NCBI GenBank assembly: GCA_034770075.1
Contig: CM068382.1
Span: 9,938,685-10,002,684, forward strand
Direction: 5' to 3'
Length of the DNA stretch: 64,000 bases
DNA from: Aralia elata
Taxonomy: Eukaryota > Streptophyta > Magnoliopsida > Apiales > Araliaceae
A program made the translations under genes and the position numbers. Within the stretch, counting starts at the first letter, position 1. Each line of letters begins with the position of its first letter. Positions 1 to 12,275 of this stretch are shown here, one piece after another. The notes under the pieces are model-generated. The model saw only the letters and a program-made list of their open reading frames with translations. It ran no database searches and was not told the DNA's origin.

Positions 1-216
1 AGTCAAATTGACTATTTTTAAAACTAATCTTTTTACTATTTTTGCTAACATATAGGTGAAGATATTATAATCAAAAGAAAGTATATACAATTTATTACTA
101 ATTTCAATTTTTATAATTTTAGAAATATATTTATATATGCTTAATTATTAATTTTAAAAATAGTCAATTTAACTTAAAAAAGTCCTAGAAAAGCAATTAA
201 TTTGGGATAGAGGGAG
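1..216. mobile_element. Stowaway-like MITE, copy 1 (cut by window edge)
   Basis: This stretch matches the complete MITE at 6338-6595 almost base for base in the same orientation, but the left end lies outside the window. It ends in GGGATAGAGGGAG followed by TA, the expected Stowaway terminus and target site. It carries no coding sequence. It is assigned to Tc1/mariner-type Stowaway MITEs from the CTCCCTCCGT-type ends seen in the complete copies. Confidence 0.8.
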
Positions 217-1860
217 TAAAACTGTAATCTTTAAGATCTAGTTCTCTCAAACGGATGATTAACAAAACTTTGACCTTTTCACATACTGAAATTAGAATAA
301 AACCATGTGCTTAGGCTTTACTATATGATGATGATTCCCAAATGCTTTAAAAGTTGGTAATAAGTGTTTATCGCAACATTTGAACCTTATATTAATATTA
401 ATATTTATTATTATTATTATTATTTACAACAACAACACAACGAACAATAATAATAATTAATAATAATAATAGTTGGTGACTGGTGAGTGTTTTTGGAGTA
501 AGATTGAAGAAGCCTTTTTTTTTTCTCTCTCACCAAACTAACTGATTTTGTTGGTAGCAAGAATTTTGCTTGCAGTGGGAGGTATACATCGCATATAAAG
601 AAATGTTCTTGCCACCTTCCTGCCTTCTGTACTAAGCTTTATTTGTTGGTACCAATATAACACACGAAACAAATTCCCTTAATTACATAATATATGCTAA
701 TACTCCAACATTAAGTCCAATTCATTTAATTTTTTTTTTAGCTATTTCCACGGAGATTTACAACATCTTGTAATGAAAATTAGATACTACGATTTTGCAA
801 GGTCTTTGATTATGTCAGAGTAATAATTATGATGTCAGAATAATAAGTGTCGATAAAAATTTAAAATATAATTAAAATAAATATAAAATTATCGCTAAAT
901 ACATATTTGCTCTGACAATATAAATATTACGTTGACATGATCAACAACCTTTTGTAACAGCATATAAGAATCACTGTATTGCACATAATCTCAAGACCAG
1001 AGTTTGTTATTCTCTCCGCTCAAAAAAAAAGCACATAATCTCAAGACTAGAGTTTGTTACTCCCACCGCTCAAAAAAAAATAGTTTAATTCGTAAAATTT
1101 GTGAATAGAAGGATATATTTTTATTATATGTATACTACTAAAAATAATAAGTTATTAGTCTAATAATGTGATATGTTGATGAAATTTTAATGACAAACTT
1201 GATGTTAACGTGTTATTTTATATTACAATTACTAAAAAATTGACTCTTATTTATCAAAAGAGTACTTGTACCTCAAACGAACACAGAGTTTTTGTTAAAT
1301 AAAAAAAATTAACAAATAGAACTCATTTAATGAAACCAAAGAAGTATTAGTTATTTGTCGGAATTAAGAGTTCTTTCTTTTAAATTCAAGAAATTAATAT
1401 TTTTATAAGTGAAATTAATATTTTTGTAAGACCTCCTTGCATGAATAACCCATTTTCATGTGAGTGAGATATTTTAAAAATATTAATTTTTTCCTGTGAA
1501 AATTATAATTTCTTAAATTTAATATATTAAATTTGATTATGTTAATTTACATGTGTATGAGTAGACCATTGATCATGTTGATTTGACTTTTAAGAGTGGG
1601 AATTAGTACTTCAGAAGATTATTATTATTTATTAATTAACCAATATTTAGGTCGTGCTTGTCTTTCCATAATTAAATTAAATTAAACAGAATAAATTAAA
1701 TCATTTTAACGACCAAATAGACCTTGCTTATAACAGCCGTTACTTTCTTCTCGAAGTGATAGACAAGTCCATACTAACGGAGTTAATTTCTAATAACAAT
1801 AGTTGCAAGGTACCAACAACCACATGCCATTTTCCAAAATATAAGACTGCAATTTCTCCA
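217..1860. other. AT-rich region upstream of the transporter gene
   Basis: No coding sequence is visible. It contains an ATT/TAA-rich low-complexity patch near 390-470 and an imperfect tandem duplication of about 51 bp at 981-1080. The stretch around 1070-1260 shares diverged similarity with 2160-2540 in the 5' UTR intron of the next gene, suggesting an old MITE-type repeat. A CT-rich tract at about 1876-1930 marks the likely transcription start region. Confidence 0.5.
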
Positions 1861-2009
1861 TTCTCATACAAGCCACTCTCTCTCATTCCCTCTCTCTCTC
1901 TCTCTTCTCTCTCTCTTCATATCTTTCTCTAGATTTTTCTCTGTTCAAAAATTACCACAGGCCGGCCAGTCTCCGGCGCCGTTGATCATCGGTGGCATTT
2001 GTTTCATTG

Positions 2010-2972
2010 GTGAGTACCAAAGTCTTATGATGTTCTATGATCCAAATGGTTAAATTTTATTTAATTTGAATTTTCAGGTCTCATAAAGCTTTAAGGCAGG
2101 TTAGTTTTGTTGTTCTTGAAGGTAACATGATTACATAAATAGACTTAAAATTCATTGTTATACACTACTTCCATCTCACAAAATAAGTTTTATTTACAAA
2201 ATTTGTAAAATTTTCAGACATTAAGAATGTATTTTCATTACATGTTTACCCCTAATAATTTCTTAGATTTATAGTTGTGGTCTGATATTAAACTTACAAC
2301 GACAAATTTGATAATATTACGTCATTTTATATTAGTATCAGTAAAAAATAAGTTTTTTTTTTTGTTAATTTCACATATTTTTCTCACATGAGAGACTAAA
2401 TGGATCCCACCTTCACATTTTTTCTCACATTAAAAATAAATGGGTCCTACCTAACTTCAAGCGTGAGAGATATGCATGTGGAATTAACAAAAACAATTAT
2501 ATAAATATCATTTATTTCCCAAAAAAAACAAATTTTAACAAACAAACAAATGATCACATTAGCTACTTGGCAGAATCTATGTTTTAGTATGTGGGAGTGA
2601 GAGTTGTATTGAAATTCTTAAGAAGAAAAAGATTTTTAAGATAGTATTTTAAGAAGGATTATTACAAGGGTTATAAGTGGAATTATTAATTTGCATTAGA
2701 TATGCAAATCTCAAATTTATTTGCTCTTATTTTACACGTGTTCAACTTTAAATTGATGACTTGCTGTGCTATATACAAATACAAGAGTTCTTATATCATT
2801 TCCATTTTCCTGCCAATAAGAAATTAAAACGGAAATTCTTATATAATGATTTGGGGCAATTATGATATTAAATCTCTCACTCGTATATATTCAGATTATT
2901 TTCATTAATTGTATTATCATCCAACAAATTTATTAATCTCGTGTAACGAATTATTTGTAATAATAATTTCAG
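2010..2972 (+). other. 5' UTR intron of the nucleotide-sugar transporter gene
   Basis: A leader exon with CT-rich sequence and GC-rich stretches (about 1860-2009) ends in TTG followed by GTGAGTACC. An acceptor TTTCAG at 2967-2972 lies 11 bases before the ATG. The transcript start is inferred. The intron contains a diverged MITE-like repeat at about 2160-2540. Confidence 0.6.
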
Positions 2973-2983
2973 TGGAATTAAAG

Positions 2984-5291
2984 ATGGAGAAGATGATGGG
3001 GTTCCAATTGGGTGTGATTGGTGCATTGTTTCTCTCTGTGGCATCATCAGTGTCCATTGTCATATGTAACAAGGCCTTGATGAGCAATCTTGGCTTCCCA
3101 TTTGGTAATTTATTGCAATTTTTATTTACATTTTTTTAATTAATTTTAATTAATAATTTTATTTTCAATTTTTTAAGATCGATAGGCCGAATGTCGATGA
3201 TCAATTGGTTATTTTAATGTTATGTTTAATTTTTATTTTATTTTTTTTGATCAGCTACAACATTGACTAGTTGGCATTTGATGGTAACATATTGCACACT
3301 TCATGTGGCACAAAGACTCAATTTCTTTGAGAACAAGTCGATTGACATGAAGACTGTCATTCTTTTTGGCATTCTAAATGGTGTTTCCATCGGATTTCTC
3401 AATTTGAGCCTCGGCTTTAATTCCATTGGTTTTTATCAGGTACGTACTCAGTTCTGTCGAGTCTTATTTGACTTTATGATAACTTTTGTTATAATCTTTC
3501 TAAATTATTGAATTTTAAGGCCAACAAAGCCCAAATTGCCAATTGTGAAAGCATTTCAATCTCAAGTTAAGCATGTTTTTTATGTTCCATGTGTATGTAA
3601 TTATTAGCTGTTGGGGTTTATCATTATGCAGATGACCAAGCTAGCAATCATACCCTTCACAGTACTACTGGAAACTATTTTCTTAAACAAACAATTCAGG
3701 TAATAAATATATTTGCATTTGGGGTAAAAGTAAATATATTTCAGTTCCTTTTTTTCAAGTTTTTAATTTTACTAATTTCCTAATATTGCAGCCAAAAGAT
3801 AAAGCTCTCCCTTCTCCTCCTACTTCTCGGAGTTGGTGTGGCCTCTGTGACTGATCTTCAGCTCAATTTAGTTGGCTCAGTTCTCTCTCTTCTGGCAATT
3901 GCAACCACCTGCGTCGGTCAAATTGTATCCTTTTTAATTTTTCACTATTAATTTTTTTTGCTAGCAAATTAATTTATGATATTTTGGTTAAAAGGGTATA
4001 TGGATTTTTCTAAGTAATAGTTGATATCATTAAATACAAATGAAAATCCACCAAGAAAATCATAAACGTAGTGTGTGTGTATATATATACACACACTCCA
4101 AGTCCCGAAACAAGAGTCCCATTTTAAAATCGTTGCTATTAAAGAAAAATTATCAAATACTTTTTGACTCTATTTTAAGAAAATGACTCTTATTTTGGGA
4201 CACAAAAGATGGAGGGAGAGTATTTATGTTATTCATAATTTACTACCAATTTGAGAGAATGAAATTGTTTCGAATAAATGATCAGATGTTAATTTCTTAA
4301 CCTAGTGTTACAATTTCAGCTCACAAACACAATACAAAAGAGGCTTAATGTCTCATCCACTCAGCTGCTCTACCAGTCAGCCCCATTTCAAGCAGCTATT
4401 CTTTTTGTAACAGGCCCTTTGCTAGATCAGTACCTCACCAAGCAAAATGTCTTTGCTTTCAATTATTCTCCTATGGTCTTGGTATACAAATATCTCTCAC
4501 TACGTACCATATTTTAATTCACACATTAATCCCTAGTCCCAATTTATTTGTCTATTTTTGACGCGAATATATTTTCGTACCGTTTTTCAAAATAATTAAT
4601 TCTTGATCATTTGAATTTCAATTTTGAAAACAAAAAATATTAAAAATATGGGTATGTGGGAGCCCAAAAATATTTTAAAAATGGTCAATGGTCAGTCGTC
4701 TCACTTCTTCCCTATCTATACCTTGTGTATATATAGTTGTATCATTTTAAATTTTATAGAACTATATATGCATGAAGTAGAAGTCTAATACTATTTTCTT
4801 TTCTAAGAGATTGTTGAGTCCCGTTTTGTCATTAAATATACTAATGTGTCAACAATAGTTCTTAAAATTTGTGCCACGTTGTAAGTTTTAAGATGGACAG
4901 CAAAACGGGACTAAAGGAGAACAATTTGTAAATATAATAAGCATTGCTAAATTAATATATATAATGTGACATTATATTATATTTGCAGGGTTTCATAGTG
5001 CTTTCGTGCTTGATTGCGGTTTCTGTGAATTTCAGCACCTTTTTAGTTATAGGGAAAACATCGCCAGTTACATATCAAGTGTTGGGCCATTTGAAGACAT
5101 GTCTTGTTCTTGGATTTGGCTATACTTTACTGCATGACCCTTTCACTGCAAGGAACATCATTGGAATCCTGATTGCCATCGTTGGAATGGGCTTGTATTC
5201 TTACTTTTGTACCTATGAGAACAAAAAGAAACAATTGGGTGATCTCTCATCAGCTCAGGTTTCTCTTTCTCCTCCCTCTTAATTTCTCTTA

Positions 5292-5350
<59 letters not shown>

Positions 5351-6041
5351 TGTATGTATGTATTTGTATAATTTCAGAAACAGACAATTTCATTCATGTA
5401 TAACCCAACGACTCACATGTTTTGCATCACTCGATACAAAAATCTCAAATCACACCTCAATATCTGACCTCGAATAAATAAAGTATTTTCTATATATTGA
5501 CTGAGCCAAGAATTTCAAAATGAGGGAATCCTTAACAATTAGGAAAAATAAAGTATTTTCTATATATTGACTGAGCCAAGAATTTCAAAATGAGGGAATC
5601 CTTAACAATTAGGAAAATACTATATCAATATTAAGAAGTCTTTCCTAAATTTAATCGCTTGGGCTAGTTATTCGATCTCTACTTGGTGGCGAAGTCCGAC
5701 TTCTCAAAATGAAGGGGGCACCCTTACAATTTTCAATGCATTTTAACTATTTTATTTATTAGGGGTGGGGTACCATATATATATTTAAAAAAATCCAGGT
5801 ATCATATTGAAAGTTTACAAGAAAAGGTGGGGTATTTAAAAATATTTATGAGATAATGATTCCCCACCAATATTGCTTAAAAAATAAGATAGAGAGAATT
5901 TTGCTTGGGTTTGATGGCGGCTGAAACTAATTGTTTTTATGTTATTTTCAGGTGAGAGATAAAGATAGTACACCACTGTTGGGTGGAAAGAACATGGGAC
6001 ATCAAGATAAAGAAAGCGAGGTTAAGAAATCCCTTGTTTAA
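2984..6041 (+). CDS. UXT: UDP-xylose-type nucleotide-sugar transporter (UXT family), 342 aa
   Basis: Seven coding exons join in frame: 2984-3104, 3255-3439, 3632-3699, 3792-3924, 4320-4481, 4989-5258 and 5952-6041. The product is a multispanning membrane protein of the drug/metabolite transporter fold (TPT/nucleotide-sugar transporter family). It starts MEKMMGFQLGVIGALFLSVA and has the stretches VSSTQLLYQSAPFQAAILF and SVNFSTFLVIGKTSPVTYQV. From memory these match the Arabidopsis UXT proteins closely, which carry UDP-xylose from cytosol into Golgi/ER for xylan and glycan synthesis. The length is as expected for the family. The tail is hydrophilic and ends KKSLV. The start is the first ATG after the leader intron. 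Intron 4 has U12-type signals. Intron 6 holds a TA/TGTA microsatellite and a 70-bp tandem duplication. Substrate choice among UDP-sugars is inferred from similarity only. Confidence 0.93.
3925..4319 (+). other. Candidate U12-type (minor spliceosome) intron, intron 4 of the UXT gene
   Basis: The donor reads GTATCCTTT, a perfect match to the U12 GT-AG donor consensus. A branch-like TTTCTTAAC at 4293-4301 differs at one position from the U12 branch consensus TTCCTTAAC, and its final A lies 19 bases before the last base of the AG acceptor. The intron lacks a strong polypyrimidine tract. A degenerate Stowaway-like MITE at 4096-4220 has inserted inside it. The exon junction QI|LTNTIQKR fits the family protein, so the boundaries are well supported. 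Confidence 0.8.
4096..4220. mobile_element. Degenerate Stowaway-like MITE inside UXT intron 4
   Basis: The ends are imperfect inverted repeats: CTCCAAGTCCCGAAACAAGA on the left, and the reverse complement of a right end that contains GTCCCAAAATAAGAGTC and CTCTCCCTCC. A TA follows the right end. It is short and non-coding and is diverged from the 258-bp family elsewhere in the window. Confidence 0.5.
5294..5362. repeat. (TA)n(TGTA)n microsatellite in UXT intron 6
   Basis: About 15 TA units pass directly into about 9 TGTA units just downstream of exon 6. This is simple-sequence DNA of the kind often polymorphic between individuals. Confidence 0.95.
5477..5617. repeat. 70-bp perfect tandem duplication in UXT intron 6
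   Basis: A unit beginning AAGTATTTTCTATATATTGA at 5481 recurs with a period of exactly 70 bases at 5551, and both copies continue identically to AATTAGGAAAA. Near-perfect identity implies a recent duplication. Confidence 0.93.
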
Positions 6042-6337
6042 GAAGATCGACGGACGTAGGATTTTGATTTTGATATAAAAATTTAATTCGCCATCCCTAA
6101 GGTCTTTCTTTATTCAGACAAATTGATTGAGGAGTGTAAATGGTGTTGATTCTTTTCAAATAAAAAGGCTAGCACTATTCAATTACCCCTTTTCCTTCTT
6201 TTTGCTTTTTCTTTTTCTTTTTCTATTTTTTTTCACTTTCATGTCATAAATGATAAATGAATGTGAGGGGTTGTTGGAATCGCGAGCAGGACGGATCCAG
6301 AATTTAGGTCTAGCGGGACGCATTTTGGTACAATGTA

Positions 6338-6595
6338 TTCCCTCCGTTTTAAATTAATTGTATTTTTAGGACTTTTTAAAGTCAAATTGACTATTTTTAA
6401 AACTAATCTTTTTATTATTTTTGCTAACATATAGGTGAAGATATTATAACCAAAAGAAAGTATATACAATTTATTACTAATTTCAATTTTTATAATTTTA
6501 GAAATATATGTATATATGCTTAATTATTAATTTTAAAAATAGTCAATTTGACTTAAAAAAGTCCTAGAAAAACAATTAATTTGGGACGGAGGGAG
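6338..6595. mobile_element. Stowaway-like MITE, copy 2 (complete)
   Basis: A 258-bp element flanked by TA on both sides. The left end is TTCCCTCCGTTTTAAATTAA and the right end is the inverted TTAATTTGGGACGGAGGGAG. Subterminal motifs AGTCAAATTGACTATTTTTA and its inverse form long imperfect arms. It lies just downstream of the UXT gene and matches 1-216 and 46046-46302. It is non-coding. Confidence 0.92.
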
Positions 6596-6599
6596 TATT

Positions 6600-9035
6600 T
6601 AATAATTAATATAAATTTAACCACTATATATAAGAGTATTTTTTTTATCATGAATTCATTAAACACAAAAGAGAAACAATATCTTTATCATAGTTTATAT
6701 AAAGTGGGTAAATTCAGTCTCATAATTAGGGTAAAGGTCAATGGAATATGGAATAGAGAATAAATTCTATAAAGATTATCTGTAAACTAGTATCAAACTT
6801 TACATTTTGAGAGAAAATTAAAGAGTTTTGATTGTTTTAAAATAATTAAATAGATTTTACCATGGTAAGTAATATTGCATAATCTGTTAAAAAAAAATTT
6901 AAAACTACTTGATTTTCTCTAAAAATACAAAGTTATTAGAATTGGAGAGTGTGAAAATATTAGTTTATAGATAAGCCGTATATAATTGATTATTTATTAA
7001 ATACTATATAAACCTAGTGGGGGCCTAAAAATAAAAATGTATATATATTAAAGAAGGAAAAAAAAAAAGTTAATGGAGACGGCGGCCTCCACTTGACATG
7101 ACTAATTCAATCCATGATCGTGAGGAAAGCAAAATAGAAAAAAAGAAAAATTAAAAAATATGGTAAAACACTAAAATTAATAAGTTCCATGCTGCAAAAG
7201 TGTTGTCAAGCTCGACTCATTTAATACTCGAGCTACTTTTGAGCCCTCGGGTGAACTATATATGCAAGTCTAGTCGGCCTATTACGTGATAGAATGTAAT
7301 CTTTCTCATATTGACGGGCAATAATTTATTTGTGTTTAATCCACTTGTAATCTTCATCTAATTAAAGACTCCATTAATGTAAAAGCCTTTTTTAAGGTAA
7401 AAGAAGGCCATCGTACCTTTGGCTCCCAAAAATCAACATTAATTATTGCAATTTGAATCAAGAGAGACCTAAGCTTACCTAATTAAAGGCCTAATCAAGA
7501 TAAACCTAAGATGGACAATCCTAACAATTAACTAGGAGTTGTCATTATTTAGAATAGAGTATGCCAAATTATAATTGTGAACCTTATCACTACATGAGAT
7601 TGATAGTAATTATAAGATAATATCACTTATTACACATCTCTCTTAAAAACGTACTACTGATCCTTATTTACGTAATTCGTAATCAAATAGTCGATATAAA
7701 CATTCACAATATATATTTTCTTTTAGTATAAAGGCTAAATCCTTATTCACGTGATTCGCAATCAAATAATTAACATAAACATGATTCACAATGTATATTT
7801 CTTTTAGGATAAAAGCCAAAACTGTGTTTATTGTTAAGTCAAGATATTTTAGAATAATAGCCCAAATGACCACGGAATTGCGCTTTTAAACCAAGTTTCC
7901 AAGAGGCATTAGACTATTTAGTCTCTTAACAAATTTAGTTTCATATTTTGCACCAAATTTACACTATTTAGGATACCCAATAACATAATATCTTCTTCTT
8001 CTTCTTTTGGCAATAATTATTGATGGATATGAGTTTATAGCCCTTTAATGAATTTAATCTAATATTTTGTATTAAATTGAATCTTATAATAACATAATAC
8101 ACCTAAGGGAGTGCCAAAATAATCCCTTAGGCTTATAAAATTTAAAACAAAAATACCTTTTTGTTTTAACTACCCCATGTATACTTCTTTCTAAACAAAC
8201 AAATGATTATTTTTTAATTAAAGAGATAAAAAAAAAGTACTCTAATTGTTGAATTTTTGAAAGTCAAATTTAAACATTTCAAATTCAAAATTGATATGAT
8301 GTATTCAAAATTATAAAATAATAAAATTTATAATTAGTAGTACTTCTAAGATATTTATGTTTTAATGACCATAATTGTTTTTCGTGATTTTCATTTCAAA
8401 TTACATCTGAGAATTTTTAATTGGATAGTACCTTGTAATTGAGACAAATGAGTTGAAACAATGGCATAATATTCATCGTTGTATTCATGATTCAAATTAA
8501 ATAAATTTATATCAATATTTTGAGTTTAAAAATGTCTCAAATTAACTTTTAAGAAGTTAATAATTAATTATCTTATATATACTTTGATAAGGGGGAGTAG
8601 TTGAGACTTGAGATTACTAATTCTATGACTGTGTTTTTTGGAATTAATTGCAATCACATGAAAATAGTCCTTACAAACAAATAACACCACCTCCCCCTAA
8701 TATTATACATTAACCTCGTGTACAATCCCCCTCTAAACAAACAAAAAATTATTTTTTAAGAGAATAAAATAATATAAAGAATTATTAATCCTAGTATTAT
8801 AATTCAAGAGTTTGTATTCCATAAATAAACAGTCTTTACATAACCTAACACTACACTTTCTTACGTTGTAACTTTATAGGTGAGAGAAAGAGAAAGAAAT
8901 GAATGGGTTGGGCAAGATTAGTGACATGCTAACTTAAGTTTAAAGGTTGAGTAACTTATGCGCCTAGTAAAAATCTCTATCACGCCGACTGAAAATGAAT
9001 GTAGATATTAAGGTATGTTAGTAATTAGTGACGGG
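6600..9035. other. AT-rich intergenic DNA, no gene seen
   Basis: No open frame resembles a known protein. It contains an imperfect two-copy tandem repeat of about 78-80 bp at 7660-7820 (units starting CCTTATTTACGTAATTCGTA and CCTTATTCACGTGATTCGCA). The rest is low-complexity AT-rich sequence. Confidence 0.6.
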
Positions 9036-9039
9036 CTGA

Positions 9040-9192
9040 GACTTCGTATATGACATTGTTCAAGATTGTCGTCTTTTGAGTCATGATTTTGTAAACGTAT
9101 CTTTTAATAACATTGAAAGATCTGGTAATGGAGTTGTTCATGATCTTACGGAGCTTGTTCAATCTATGGAGATTCATGTACCCTTGTTTTGA
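9040..9192 (+). pseudogene. LINE RNase H-like (RVT_3) C-terminal fragment
   Basis: The frame starting at 9040 reads about 50 residues containing VQDCRLLSHDFVNVSFNNIE followed by RSGNGVVHDLTELV, then TGA. This is the typical end of plant non-LTR retrotransposon RNase H domains, whose consensus has a short leucine-rich helix followed by R-x-x-N-x-x-A-H-x-L-A. An A-rich run follows about 90 bases later at 9279-9286, consistent with a LINE 3' end. Stops lie just upstream, so only the tail remains. Confidence 0.6.
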
Positions 9193-9835
9193 ATGGAAAA
9201 AATTCATTTTTAGTCTAATCCCTTTGATTGCCTCCTGTAGTTTATGAATAAAATTTCCAACCCTGTTTGGTTGTTCTTAAAAAAAATGCAGATTATTCTA
9301 ATATTTAGAAGATTACACTAAAAAATATTCCTATATATAATAGGAGTAATTCTTTAGCAAGTAAACACATGCAAAAGTTGTCAACTCAAATATACACGTA
9401 CGTATATATATAGATGGTTAAATTTATATCAGATGAGTCTCTTTCTGTACACATTTGTTTTTGTTTTTGATGCTTGTAATGTCTTGTAATTTGAATTTAT
9501 TAAAAGCATGTGCAAGCCATTTTGAGCATTTTGCTATTTGTACATGATTTGCTCATTTATTAATATATATACTTCTCTCTACTTAGCAAAAAATACATAC
9601 GCATATAAAATCTCTACAATGGCGTGCCATTGAAACTTATTTAGAGAGAAGTGTGACTGTAATTATCACAATTAGCTTTGATTAATATATAAATTTAATG
9701 ACTTCACATAATTTTTTTTAACACAAATATAAAAAACACTTGAACCTGAAAGTCACAAAAAGACATGGTGTTAGTTCTAGTTAACTGATTAGCCTACTAG
9801 TAGTGCTTACTTACTTAAGAATTGACGTGGCAGTT

Positions 9836-10056
9836 TTAGCGACCGCAAAACGATCGCTGTTAATCATCAGTCGCAGAAAACGTCCCCGCTAACATTTGCG
9901 CCAAATTTTTGGCGACAAAATTAAATTAGCGACCGCGTACGGTCGCTGATAATAAATAGCAACCAGATTATGTGCGGTCGCTATTTCTATTATTAGCGAC
10001 TGGAAATAGCGGTCGCTGAAAGTATTGGTCGCTGTTGGACCATTTTCTTGTAATGG
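9836..10056. mobile_element. CACTA-like transposon terminus with subterminal repeats
   Basis: The right edge reads TTTTCTTGTAATGG, the inverse of CATTACAAGAAAA, one mismatch from the CACTA-superfamily terminus CACTACAAGAAAA. Inside it are repeated motifs AGCGACCGC and GCGGTCGCT in both orientations, as in En/Spm subterminal arrays. I did not find the other terminus or a transposase, so this is probably a truncated or short non-autonomous element. Confidence 0.6.
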
Positions 10057-11490
10057 AACCACATAATCCGCTTATTAGTTACCAAAAAATAAATAAATAA
10101 ATCAAGCGTAACTACTTATGGAGGAAATAATTAAACACCATCTTGCATATAAATGTTTTAAAAGTTAGATTTTGTGAAAAAAAATATATCAATTTTTGTT
10201 ATTAATAAAATAATTTATACATTAATTAATGTAAATTTCTAATATTTAATTAATATAGCTATTCAAAACAAAAGTTGACAATCCCACTTTGAAAAAAAAA
10301 AAGACTATAAATGCCACAAGGCATATCATTTTTCAGTTATTAAAATAGTCACCTTGGGCGGTTGAGCAAAATTTTGATTCCAACCACGCAATAGTGCATT
10401 ACCATTGGCGTCAAAAAAATAAAATAAGCACTCCACTCCGTCTGTCGTATTTGGATGCTCTTAAAATGACAATTCCACCATGCGGAAGGGTATTTTTGAA
10501 GAAAAATTTTATTAGTCCGATTGACAATATCTTAAAATTGTTCTTAATTAAAAGTGAATTTTTTTATACGATTATTCGAAAGTGTTGAGATACCGTCTGA
10601 TAAAATCTCACATTATAATATATATATATATATAAAAAATTGATCGAAAGTGTTGAAATACCATCTGATAAAATCTCACATTACAATATATATAAAAAAA
10701 AAAATTTGTTGGTAGACGAAGATCTAGTAGACTAACTTTTTCGGTTAAAATGTGAATCTAAATGAAAGTGTAGTTTCTTTAAAATTCTGGATAACTAGTA
10801 CTAGAGTCATGGTTTATGTGTTTGTGCCATGGTATTGAGTTGTGGAGATGTGATGATCATTTAAACTCAATGAGTTATGAGTGTTTAAAGTAGTATGTAT
10901 TATTTGAATAAGTGGTCAACCCTTTAGTATAGATTTTTGAAAGATTAAACAAGAGATATTAAATTCGTGGGCTCATCAATTATGAGATGTGATGGGTTTT
11001 ATACATGTTCTTAGTAGATCAAATAAAAAATATTAATAAATGGAGTTTGTCTCCATGATGTGCTTAATACTCAAAAGAGTTTGATTGAAGTTGAAGTGAA
11101 AATCTGTTGGTGGTGTGAAATGAGTTAGGCTCAAAAGAATATATTTAAAATTCAAGTAGAATTTTGATGTTGATATTAATCAAGAGATCACGATTAAGTG
11201 AAGGGCGAATTAATTTTTTGGGTCAAGATTAAGTTACAACTGAGTGTATAAACCTATATCATTGTTGACAAAAAGCACTTTTAATGAGTAAAAATTAGAC
11301 TTGCAAATGGACCAAAAGTTCTAAATATTTCATATATGTACAAATTGTTAATAAAAACTCATACCACATAGTGACCTATAAGTTTGTTCTTCATTTTTTC
11401 TTTTCAAATATACTTTTACAATTGTGTAACCGACACATATTTTTTTATGATAAAAGAACTTATGCCGAAAAACTTACGTCAAAAGTTTTA
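10057..11490. other. AT-rich intergenic DNA with a short tandem repeat
   Basis: No gene is seen. An imperfect duplication with a spacing of 67 bases lies at 10577-10695; its shared core is CGAAAGTGTTGA followed by CTGATAAAATCTCACATTA. The remainder is unremarkable AT-rich sequence. Confidence 0.55.
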
Positions 11491-12275
11491 AGGTAAAAAT
11501 ATATTTTACCCCATTCAAGTTGACATATTTTGTGCGATAATCCACTGAAACAATAATAATAAAAAAAACTGCAATTAGGAAGTTAAACTTTTAAAAACAC
11601 TACAATTGTCCCATTCTGTCAAATTTTTTAAACATCCGTCAAATTGATTTATGTAATTTCCTACGTAACTTAATAAAATAAAAAGAAAAATGTATGCAAT
11701 TTCCTACTTGGCTTAATAAAATAAAATAAAAAATATATCACAAATGATGTGTCCAAATAAGAGTCCCAATTGGATTTTAATTTTAATACAATAAAAGTCT
11801 CAATCTTTAATATAATAAAAGTACCACTTTTAATATATATTTCCTTTTTCTATTTCTCTATTCCATCTTTCTTATCTATTATCATCACTAAAAAAACCTT
11901 TCTTCCAACATATATGGGCCGAAATTAGATGAACAAAAATTACCACCACGTCATTAATTATAAGGTTTCTACAATCATCGTCATCTCTTTCATCTTATAT
12001 TCCATACTACCACCCAATTCTTCTTTCTTCTCCATTTTCGAAGTCAAAGATCTAGGTAATCTTCTCTTTATCTTCATTTTCTTTTTTCCCCCTCCTCTTT
12101 CTCGATATAATCTTTCTTTATATATAATTTGTTGCGGTAGATTTCAAATTCAAAAAAATGATTATGAGTTTTGGCAATAGATAATGTTCTAATTGTGGTT
12201 GTGTATGGTGGGTATGAAAAAAGATGTTGAAAAGATCATTCTAAACCAGTTGAATTTGACTTTTGAAATATAAAC

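Noticed and set aside
11929..12180. 83-codon hydrophobic frame
   Set aside because: It sits in a low-complexity pyrimidine-rich region inside a transposon-like element and matches no family I know.
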